From Collimonas sp. OK607 (GTDB lineage Bacteria; Pseudomonadota; Gammaproteobacteria; Burkholderiales; Burkholderiaceae_D), in contig NZ_FOKF01000002.1 of assembly GCF_900111995.1 (NCBI RefSeq), positions 186,001 to 250,000 on the forward strand: DNA of 64,000 nt, written 5' to 3'. Below are positions 7,979 to 16,749 of this stretch, in pieces. Position numbers and translations under genes: made by a program. Within the stretch, counting starts at the first letter, position 1; every line of letters begins with the position of its first letter. Below the pieces are notes generated by a model. That model ran no database searches. It was not told where the DNA came from and saw only the letters and a program-made list of their open reading frames with translations.

Positions 7979-9097
7979 TCAAATTAATGCGTGCAAGCCT
8001 TGATACCCTACATAGATGCCAACCAACAAGATCAATGCCCCCGAAAAATAGGGCGCTTTCCGCGCAAATTCACCGAATCCGCTCCAACGTTTGGAAACGT
8101 GTTTGACGCTCAAGGCTGCCAGCGCACCCGACAGTACCATGGTCAGCGCCAGGCCAATGCTGAAACACAAGACCAGTGTGGCGCCGAGCGCGATTTTTTT
8201 CAGCTGCAGGCATAGCAGCAGCACCGTAATTGAAGCTGGGCAAGGAATCAGTCCGCCGGTGAGGCCAAACATGATGATTTGTCCAGTCGTCACCTCGCGA
8301 TTGGCGAAGCGGCGGCGGATGTCGTTGGCGTGGGCCAGCTCGTGCGGATCCTGATATCCCGGTGCCGCCACGTCCAATCCTTCATAGTCCTTAATCGCGT
8401 GATGATGGTGGTTGTGTTCAGCGTATTCCACATCATAATCATGGCTGTGATGCTCGTGCCCCAGGCGCAGCCGGGCGACGAATTCATGCGGCTCGGGAAT
8501 CTCTTGCTGCGACTCGACAAAACCGCTGCGCTGTACAAAGGTAAATAACTGACTGCTGCCGTCCGGTCGTTCAGTCTCGATTCGTATCTGATCGGCTGTC
8601 CAGACGTGACCATGTTTGCTGTCGTTGAACAGCTGAAAACGCGGCGGAACACCGTCTTCGAAGATATCCAGGCGCACGACGCCGTGACCTGTGTCGATGC
8701 GCCTGGTTTCGTCATGTCCGTGATCATGGTCGTGGTCATGATCGGCAAGATGTTGCTGCCGCCAGGTGCGCCACATCATCCACGCCGCGACGCCGATGAT
8801 CAAGACGGCAGAGGCCACCTGAAAATACGGTTCACTTGCCTCGGCGTTCCATTGCCTGCCGAAGTACAAACCAACCAATGCCACAGCCCACACCACGGCA
8901 GTATGAGAAAGCGTGGCCGACAAGCCGAGCAGTACAGCTTGTGTCATCGTCCCACGTATCGCGACAATGAAAGCCGCCATCATGGTCTTGGAGTGGCCGG
9001 GTTCGAGGCCATGTAAGGCGCCCAGCAAGATTGCACTGGGAATGAAAAGCCAGGCGTTGGACGCGCCTTGCTGTAGCAGGGTGGAAAATTCAGTCAT
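7979..9097 (-). CDS. rcnA: RcnA/NicO-family nickel-cobalt efflux protein
   Basis: A 372-residue inner-membrane protein. The N-terminal half has the family motif LHGLEPGHSKTMMAAF, and the C-terminal half has GLIPCPASITVLLLCLQL and GLALTMVLSGALAALSVKHV. Between the third and fourth membrane segments lies a long hydrophilic loop rich in His and Asp (HDHDHDHGHDE and later HNHHHHAIKDYE), expected to bind Ni(II)/Co(II). The gene follows rcnR on the same strand with 58 bases between them, so they are probably one transcript repressed by RcnR. In E. coli the two genes are divergent instead. Length is greater than E. coli RcnA because of the big His-rich loop, a common variation. Confidence 0.9.
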   Translation of the reverse strand: MTEFSTLLQQGASNAWLFIPSAILLGALHGLEPGHSKTMMAAFIVAIRGTMTQAVLLGLSATLSHTAVVWAVALVGLYFGRQWNAEASEPYFQVASAVLIIGVAAWMMWRTWRQQHLADHDHDHDHGHDETRRIDTGHGVVRLDIFEDGVPPRFQLFNDSKHGHVWTADQIRIETERPDGSSQLFTFVQRSGFVESQQEIPEPHEFVARLRLGHEHHSHDYDVEYAEHNHHHHAIKDYEGLDVAAPGYQDPHELAHANDIRRRFANREVTTGQIIMFGLTGGLIPCPASITVLLLCLQLKKIALGATLVLCFSIGLALTMVLSGALAALSVKHVSKRWSGFGEFARKAPYFSGALILLVGIYVGYQGLHALI

Positions 9098-9155
9098 GGG
9101 ACAAACCTAAAGAATATTGCGATTGCGGAGTATTGAAGCGAGACGCACCAGGCGC

Positions 9156-9431
9156 TTATTTGAAGTAGCTTTTGACCACATCGATCAGTTGCTCGCGAGC
9201 ATCGCCATGCCCATCATGGTCATGCTCGGCGTCAACCAGGTGAGTACGGATATGGTCTTCCAGCACCACGGCCAGCAAACCATTCATGGCGCCGCGACAG
9301 CTGGTGATTTGCTGCAGCACATCCATGCAGCCTTTTTCTTCTTCCAGTGCGCGCTCAATGGCGTCGACCTGGCCGCGAATGCGGCGCACGCGATTCAAGA
9401 GCTTTTGCTTGTCTTTGACGGTATGACCCAT
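9156..9431 (-). CDS. rcnR: RcnR-type metal-sensing repressor (CsoR/RcnR family)
   Basis: A 91-residue all-helical DNA-binding repressor of the DUF156 family. The Ni/Co sensor residues of RcnR are all at the expected positions: His3, Cys35, His60 and His64 (MGH, EEKGCMDV, EDHIRTH). The N-terminal DKQKLLNRVRRIRGQVDAIE block is the conserved DNA-contact helix. A second His/Asp patch (HDHDGHGD) near the C terminus is an addition. Upstream lies a G-tract operator. The same residue set is what separates RcnR from FrmR and CsoR, so metal efflux through the next gene, rcnA, is the likely target. Confidence 0.92.
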   Translation of the reverse strand: MGHTVKDKQKLLNRVRRIRGQVDAIERALEEEKGCMDVLQQITSCRGAMNGLLAVVLEDHIRTHLVDAEHDHDGHGDAREQLIDVVKSYFK

Positions 9432-9450
9432 GGTCGCCTCAATAAATAAT

Positions 9451-9467
9451 ATAGGGGGGTATACTAT
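9451..9467. promoter_or_regulatory. G-tract operator for RcnR
   Basis: ATAGGGGGGTATACTAT, 20 bases upstream of the rcnR start, has the six-G tract flanked by AT-rich half-sites that CsoR/RcnR-family repressors recognise. It overlaps the expected promoter of rcnR-rcnA. Confidence 0.7.
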
Positions 9468-9517
9468 ATTTGGGCGTCAGGGTTGTAAACTATATTGACC
9501 GCAGGGAAGGCGATGGG

Positions 9518-9970
9518 TTACATTTTCGGCGGCCAGTTATGTGTCTCATTTTGGCAGCGCTTGCACCATGCGTAGAACGCGTCATACATTACCATGCCAT
9601 GTTTTAGCATCTCCTGGTCATTGCTGAAGTTCTGCGACAGTCCCAGCGAAAGGGCATATAGCCCCGCCGACTGTGGGGTCAGATTCAACCTCGACGTATC
9701 GGCGCCACGCACAATAAGCGCAAGCTGGCTCAACGCAGGATCTTCAAGGTTATATTTTTTCAGGAACGCATCGAAGCTGCATAATTCGCCGTCATGGGTC
9801 AGCTCCACATCCGGTATGTCGTACGGAATCGCGCCGGTTTCACGGGCAACGCGCAACACGTCGCCAGGAGGAACATAGAGAAATTCGGCTTGCTGATCGA
9901 TAAAGCGTGCCACCAGCCACGGACAGGCGATGCGGTCGATCTTTGGACGCTCGCGGGTAATCCATTTCAT
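9518..9970 (-). CDS. Stand-alone ChrB C-terminal-domain protein
   Basis: A 150-residue protein that matches the C-terminal half of the full-length ChrB encoded upstream: compare RPKIDRIACPWLVARFID here with RPWVDRLACAWLIRRFID there. It also shares the SFDAFL / LLASFG-like segment and the NLTPQSAGLYALSLGLS helix. The domain occurs in chromate-resistance clusters and its activity is unknown. It is the last gene of the chromate block, 30 bases after the SOD gene, with a clear GGAGAAAC ribosome binding site. A duplication of the ChrB C-terminal domain followed by specialisation is the simplest explanation. Confidence 0.85.
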   Translation of the reverse strand: MKWITRERPKIDRIACPWLVARFIDQQAEFLYVPPGDVLRVARETGAIPYDIPDVELTHDGELCSFDAFLKKYNLEDPALSQLALIVRGADTSRLNLTPQSAGLYALSLGLSQNFSNDQEMLKHGMVMYDAFYAWCKRCQNETHNWPPKM

Positions 9971-10000
9971 GATGTTTCTCCTTCATTTCAAATGTCACAC

Positions 10001-10738
10001 CTATGCTTTTGACACTGCAGCAATCCGGCTCGCCACTGCATCCCACTGGATGTTCTTGAAAAAGGCGTCGATGTATTTGGCCGCCGCTGCGCCGTAGTCC
10101 ATCTGGTAAGAATGTTCGTACATGTCCATCACCAGGAGCGGCAAAGTCGCCGCCGGGCCGTGGGCATGATCGGCAAGCCAGTAATTTTCCAGCAGGCGAG
10201 TATGCGTATTGAAGCCGAGCACAACCCAGCCTGAATCGCCGCCCAGGCCAGCGCCGATACGGCGGAATTCGGTTTCCCAGGTATCGAAGCTGCCGAATGC
10301 ATCGGCAATCACCTTGCGCTCCGGCGCGCCGGCTTGGCCGCTGCCGCCCAGGTTGTCGAAGTAGTATTCGTGGAACACTACCGAGCCTGTACGTAGCAGA
10401 TGCTCGCGCTTCAGCGCATTGTAGATATAGGGCGGCGTGTCCTTGTTGGCTAATGCCTCAGTGAGATGTTTCTTGACCACACCCAATGCCTTGACCGAGC
10501 CACCGTAATTGTTTTCCCAATGAGAACGGATCAGGCGTTCCGACAGGCCGCTTAGTTTGGCAGGATCAAACGCAAGCGGTCTTAGCGTTGTCTGGCTTTC
10601 AAAGGCAGGTAGCATGGGCATGATGGCTTTCTCCACAATAGGTGAGGTGCTGGCAGCTTTTGCCGTACCCAGCGCGGCTACGGTCGCGGCGGCTGTGCAC
10701 AGCATGGATCGGCGTTGAAGATCGGGATGTTCTCTCAT
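10001..10738 (-). CDS. Fe/Mn-type superoxide dismutase with Tat-like signal (chromate operon)
   Basis: A 245-residue SOD. Metal ligands are in place by pattern: His73 (SHWENNYGG), His123 (VVFHEYYFDNL), Asp205 and His209 (MDMYEHSYQMDY). The N terminus has paired arginines (LQRRSML) before a hydrophobic segment ending in ALGTAKA, which looks like a twin-arginine signal, so the enzyme probably acts in the periplasm. SOD genes (chrC) occur in known chromate operons, where they deal with superoxide formed when Cr(VI) is reduced one electron at a time. It sits 25 bases downstream of chrA. The motif around the first ligand (HWENNYGG in place of the usual HYGKHH) marks it as a divergent, ChrC-like branch; dismutase activity is therefore probable, not certain. 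Confidence 0.85.
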   Translation of the reverse strand: MREHPDLQRRSMLCTAAATVAALGTAKAASTSPIVEKAIMPMLPAFESQTTLRPLAFDPAKLSGLSERLIRSHWENNYGGSVKALGVVKKHLTEALANKDTPPYIYNALKREHLLRTGSVVFHEYYFDNLGGSGQAGAPERKVIADAFGSFDTWETEFRRIGAGLGGDSGWVVLGFNTHTRLLENYWLADHAHGPAATLPLLVMDMYEHSYQMDYGAAAAKYIDAFFKNIQWDAVASRIAAVSKA

Positions 10739-10763
10739 TGGGATAACTCCTGGTGGTGTCAGG

Positions 10764-11927
10764 TCAGTGATGTAACAAGGGGTACCCCACGATCCCGATC
10801 AGAGCCGCGCCAATCACGATGACTGGTTCAGGCAGTTTCTTGAATTTCCATAGCAGTGCAGCAGTCGTCAGCGCCAACAGTGCGGTGGGAATATCGATGA
10901 TTGACCTCTGCGCAATCACTACCACCGACCCGGCGATGGCGCCGATGGCTGTCGCTGTAATGCCATCGACGAAGGCGATCAGCGCTGGCAGCTTGCCGTA
11001 TTTCTTGAAGTACGGCGCAGCGATGACGGTCGCCAGGTAGCAGGGAACAAAGGTTCCTACGGCGGCCACGACGGCACCTGGCAGGCCGCTAATCAAGTAG
11101 CCAATGAAGCCGGTGGTAATCACCACGGGCCCCGGCGTAATCATGGCGACGGCTACGGCATCGACAAATTGTTTTTCGGTAAGCCAGTGATGCTCGGTGA
11201 CGATGCCGCCATAGAGAAATGGCACGATGGCCAGGCCCGAGCCAAACACGAAGGCGCCGGCCTTGGTGAAAAAAAGCGCGATCTGAATCAGAGTGTTGGC
11301 ATCCGTCGCCGATGCGAGAGCGATGTTCGGTAACTGTGTCGGCAGTAGCACAGCCAGGCTCGATGTGCCGAACTTAGGCTTGCAGCGGATCACCCAAACC
11401 AGCACGCCGGCGCCGATGAACAGCAATGCAATTTCGGACTGTGTGATGATAGTCACGGCCGCCAGCAATAAGAAAATGCCCCATAGAAGCTTATCGCGGC
11501 CCAGGTTCTTGCTGGCGAGTTTGTGGGCGCTGATAGCCATGATACCGATCACGGAAGCGCCTACGCCGTAGAAAACGGACTGCATCCATGTCAGTCCGCC
11601 GAACGCCACGTAGGCCCATCCCAGGGCGACCACCATCAGGAACGATGGCAACACGAAAGCAAGTCCCGCCACGGTCGCGCCGAGCAGCCGGAAATGTACG
11701 AATCCCAGATAGATTCCCAGCTGTGCGGCCAGCGGACCGGGTGCGATCTGCGCCAGCGCCAATCCCTCTTTGTAATCCGATTCGCTGATCCAGCCGCGGC
11801 GCTCGACCAGGTCGCGATGCATATAGCCAACCAGTGCGACCGGCCCGCCAAAGCCAAACGTACCCAGGCGCAGGAAGTACAGGATCAGTTGCCACAAGGT
11901 GTAAGTCGGTTTGCTTGTTTGTTCCAT
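10764..11927 (-). CDS. chrA: Chromate transporter ChrA
   Basis: A 387-residue inner-membrane protein of the long, two-domain CHR family. The N-terminal domain has FLRLGTFGFGGPVALVGYMH and LAQIAPGPLAAQLGIYLGF; the second domain repeats the pattern with FTKAGAFVFGSGLAIVPFLY and AMITPGPVVITTGFIGYLIS. ChrA exports chromate from the cytoplasm using the membrane potential. Two bases separate its start from the stop of chrB, so translation is probably coupled, and the SOD and ChrB-C genes follow closely. Regulation by ChrB through the upstream operator is expected. Confidence 0.95.
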   Translation of the reverse strand: MEQTSKPTYTLWQLILYFLRLGTFGFGGPVALVGYMHRDLVERRGWISESDYKEGLALAQIAPGPLAAQLGIYLGFVHFRLLGATVAGLAFVLPSFLMVVALGWAYVAFGGLTWMQSVFYGVGASVIGIMAISAHKLASKNLGRDKLLWGIFLLLAAVTIITQSEIALLFIGAGVLVWVIRCKPKFGTSSLAVLLPTQLPNIALASATDANTLIQIALFFTKAGAFVFGSGLAIVPFLYGGIVTEHHWLTEKQFVDAVAVAMITPGPVVITTGFIGYLISGLPGAVVAAVGTFVPCYLATVIAAPYFKKYGKLPALIAFVDGITATAIGAIAGSVVVIAQRSIIDIPTALLALTTAALLWKFKKLPEPVIVIGAALIGIVGYPLLHH

Positions 11928-11929
11928 GA

Positions 11930-12880
11930 TTACGATTCCTGTTGCGGCGTGGCTTCTTGTTGAAAGGCGGTCAGCAGCCCGTCGAACACGTTGCTGGCTG
12001 TCGCCAGAAGTTGGTCGTCATCGGTGATAGCTTCGCGCAGGCCGGCGAGGACGCTTTCAATTCCTACCGACTCCGGCGGCTGCACACCACCAACATCAAG
12101 GTAATGCACCAGCGCGCCAAGACGCTTGAGCGCCGCTTGCTCAAAGCCAAAACTCGCCAGCAGTACCTCGAAACTGACACGGCTTCCTACATGGCTGAAG
12201 GTCGCGCCGTCGAAGTCAAAGCCCAAGGCGTCGGCGGGGCAATCACTCGGAGATGCCAGCCACAATAGCCGCGCTTGTGGATCAATAAAGCGACGGATCA
12301 GCCAGGCGCAGGCCAGCCGATCCACCCAGGGGCGCCGCCGCGTTGCCCAGGTGCGTCCCTGGTATTGCTGCAATGACAGAAGGGAGATGGTTCCATGGAC
12401 TGGATGAGGTTCATCCGGCGCCAGCACGCGGGCTGCTGTCAGCTCCAGCTCTTGGAGGGTTGCGTCGGTTTGCCGTTGGGCTTCACCGGGGAAAAAGTCG
12501 ATATCGGCAAGGCCGGCAAAGGATTTACGCAGCTTGCGAATTTGCTTTAGCGTTTCCAGCACGGTGTCGGCGGTGAGTGTTTCCCGTACCTTGGCGGTGT
12601 CCGCCAGCAATGCCGCGTAGTCCTCGCTGCGGTCGAATAGTCCAACAAAATTAGCGCCATCGGGTTCTTCAACGCGCAGGACAAAGGCGGTGCCGCCGCC
12701 AGAGAGCACATCGGCAGCGACGGCCTCAAGCGTGTTGCGGCAGGTCTCGCGCTCTGGCATCAAATAAACGCCGTCGCGCAAGACGGCCGCGCCACTAGCC
12801 TTGAGTGCGCGCCAGGCGCGCATGCGCGCCGTCGCGTTCTCTGTTGGCAGGCTGGTAATAAGTGAAAGATATGCATTCAT
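11930..12880 (-). CDS. chrB: ChrB chromate-sensing regulator
   Basis: A 316-residue protein from the start at 12880 (MNAYLSLITSLPTENATARM); an in-frame codon six residues upstream is less likely. The N-terminal part (MRAWRALKASGAAVLRDGVY) is the basic, DNA-binding-type region of ChrB; the C-terminal part (RRPWVDRLACAWLIRRFID to the end) is the ChrB_C domain repeated in the small gene at 9518. ChrB proteins repress chr operons and release them on chromate; some also have been linked to arsenate or chromate tolerance directly. It is the first gene of chrB-chrA-SOD-ChrB_C. An inverted repeat overlaps its translation start. Confidence 0.9.
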   Translation of the reverse strand: MNAYLSLITSLPTENATARMRAWRALKASGAAVLRDGVYLMPERETCRNTLEAVAADVLSGGGTAFVLRVEEPDGANFVGLFDRSEDYAALLADTAKVRETLTADTVLETLKQIRKLRKSFAGLADIDFFPGEAQRQTDATLQELELTAARVLAPDEPHPVHGTISLLSLQQYQGRTWATRRRPWVDRLACAWLIRRFIDPQARLLWLASPSDCPADALGFDFDGATFSHVGSRVSFEVLLASFGFEQAALKRLGALVHYLDVGGVQPPESVGIESVLAGLREAITDDDQLLATASNVFDGLLTAFQQEATPQQES

Positions 12881-12915
12881 GTAGATAATCCTACACAATG
12901 GTATGAATATCTACA
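12880..12915. promoter_or_regulatory. Inverted repeat, candidate ChrB operator
   Basis: TGTAGAT at 12880-12886 and ATCTACA at 12909-12915 are perfect inverted arms separated by 22 bases, covering the leader of chrB. A third related half-site (TGTGTAGGAT on the minus strand) lies between them. Position and symmetry suit an operator of the chromate operon. Confidence 0.45.
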
Positions 12916-13645
12916 AGTGTACTTTTGTGGAAAATCAAAACAGCTGACGACATTACTTCACAGCGTCGTGTTCGCTCGCGTTAAGCAAAAAATAGGCAAT
13001 TGTTTATGTCGTATATAAACAATGTGCTTATATTTTTGATAATGATGTGTGCCTTGCGGATATGAGAGAATTTGATGCAATAATTGTCGGGGCAGAGCCA
13101 ACCAGGCTTGACGCATATGAAGAGATACCGGTTCAGGTGACCCGCAACCTTGGCCTACAGTGTCGAATGAATCGAAGCTCGCCGGCCGGCTTCCGCCACA
13201 GCAAGGGCGGCATATCGTACGCTGGCAGCGCAGCCAGTCGATCCGCTTGCTGCGGTCATGCCTGCCGCGTCGGCCGGGCCGAGTTAGCTAGGCTCGTGAC
13301 TCAGCCGGCACATCGGTGCCGCGGGTTGAGTATTGGGCACGGCTATTGTTTCGCTGGCAAACGCTTAGAGGTTGATATATGCAACGCCAGCGCTTCGGAA
13401 CGACGGAAGTAACATGTTGAGCGCCCGCTTTGGCGAGACTCGACGGGCGGCTTTTATCCTTTTTAACCGAGGATGGCTAAGCGCGTTGTCACACACTTGA
13501 GCGGTGTCGCGGTCGCGTATCTCAGGGAAGACAACGTCCCGGTGCGCCAGGTACAGATCGATTTTCTGCGTCTTGACAGGGTTGTTGTTACTGCCCCGAT
13601 CGGGGCGAGGTCTGAAACAAATTGGCCGCATTATTTGTTGAAAGA
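12916..13645. other. Gene-poor, probably decayed region between chrB and katG
   Basis: No convincing gene. An AT-rich patch contains an inverted repeat (ATTGTTTA at 12999-13006, TAAACAAT at 13016-13023) and looks like a promoter. It is followed by an ATG at 13062 whose first residues, MREFDAIIVGAEPT, resemble the dinucleotide-binding start of a flavoprotein (usual pattern DxxIVGxGPxGL), but the similarity is lost after about fifteen residues, although the frame stays open to 13412. The remaining sequence to the katG hairpins has no frame with protein-like composition. A truncated oxidoreductase remnant is possible. Confidence 0.4.
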
Positions 13646-13712
13646 CCAGCGTCGCCACGCACTGGCGACGCTGGAGCAGCAGGCCCTGTCTATCCTTGAA
13701 CCAGACAAGGCC
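13646..13712 (-). terminator. Tandem hairpins downstream of katG
   Basis: Reading along the katG strand, a 10-bp stem with one G-T pair (13712-13682) is followed by a perfect 12-bp inverted repeat with a five-base loop (13674-13646, arms CCAGCGTCGCCA/TGGCGACGCTGG). No long T-run follows, so termination may rely partly on Rho or the hairpins may protect the mRNA end. Confidence 0.55.
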
Positions 13713-13726
13713 CCTGGCAGTCGGCA

Positions 13727-15904
<2,178 letters not shown>

Positions 15905-15963
15905 CTACAGCATCTCTTTAACCAAGTCGTTCGGGCCAACAGTGTGTAAACTTTGATTATCGC

Positions 15964-16101
15964 CTATTGCAGCGCCCTTATCCCGAGCGGGAGCTGCTGC
16001 AATACTTGGACCGCTGCCAAGACAATGACCGCCACCGCGATGGTCGCTGGAGATAGAGCTGGCAGCCCGATATAGCGCCCGGGAAGTGAACTATTTTTCA
16101 T
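15964..16101 (-). CDS. Possible 45-residue membrane peptide upstream of katG
   Basis: ATG at 16101, stop TAG at 15966-15964, on the katG strand and 92 bases before katG. The product starts MKNSSLPGRYIGLPALS and has one hydrophobic segment (TIAVAVIVLAAVQVLQQLP). An AGGCGA sequence sits about six bases before the ATG. The residue pattern is that of a single-pass membrane peptide, but the frame is short and I know no family. It could also be the start of a decayed gene. Confidence 0.3.
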   Translation of the reverse strand: MKNSSLPGRYIGLPALSPATIAVAVIVLAAVQVLQQLPLGIRALQ

Positions 16102-16231
16102 GAGGCATCGCCTGATTCTCAAATAGCATATTTATAGTAATTGCAATTCAGTGATATCTGAAATTAATTATTTTCATTAAATCAATAGCTATATACAATC
16201 GCTAGCTCGGCTTAGACCGAGATAGCTCAAG

Positions 16232-16354
16232 TCATTCGACCATCTGCGCCTGATCGCCTCCGGCTACAACCAGATTAAGTGTAATGCGCCCCGTCTGCTC
16301 AGGCGTAGTGACCTCATCAGCAGAAATAGATTCAAAGCGAAGTTGGGGTTCCCT
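16232..16354 (-). pseudogene. Possible C-terminal gene fragment
   Basis: On the minus strand the frame that ends with TGA at 16234-16232 reads like the end of a real protein (PQLRFESISADEVTTPEQTG, then RITLNLVVAGGDQAQMVE). It opens just after a TAG and has no start codon, so it cannot be a complete gene. The family is not recognised. It lies between the small membrane-protein gene at 16390 and the katG leader. Confidence 0.25.
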
Positions 16355-16389
16355 CTACGATCTAGTCGTCTCTGTTTGCAGCTATTCGA

Positions 16390-16614
16390 CTATGACCAGA
16401 TTTTTACGGCTAGTACCACCATACCGAATGCGGTCAGTAATCCGAGCGCGGATACAAACTCGTAATCAGCGCACTCGGCTCTTTTGGGATTGATGGTACG
16501 TGGGCAGCGGCCAAATGTCGCAATTTTGATAACCCAGTATCCGAACCAAAAGAAAATGAAACTAAAAATCAAATGCCTGAAAAGCCATGAGGCAAAGCAA
16601 ACAAATGTTTCCAT
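16390..16614 (-). CDS. Small two-helix membrane protein, unknown
   Basis: A 74-residue protein. The ATG at 16614 (METFVCFASW) has AAGGA ten bases upstream; a TTG six codons earlier is less likely. Two hydrophobic segments can be seen: LIFSFIFFWFGYWVIKIATF near residues 15-35 and VSALGLLTAFGMVVLAVKIW at the C terminus, joined by a polar loop with two Cys (GRCPRTINPKRAECADYE). I do not recognise the family. It stands alone between the katG leader and the MORN/C13 gene. Confidence 0.45.
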   Translation of the reverse strand: METFVCFASWLFRHLIFSFIFFWFGYWVIKIATFGRCPRTINPKRAECADYEFVSALGLLTAFGMVVLAVKIWS

Positions 16615-16749
16615 GCGCCAGAGTCCTTGCAATACGCGTTAATTAAAGGTCGGTTTACTACCGTCATGATCGTCCGTTAATAGACGATCAATAGATAATT
16701 ACGGGTCCATTACGGAACAATTACGCTCCGTCGGGATGGAGATTTTCCG

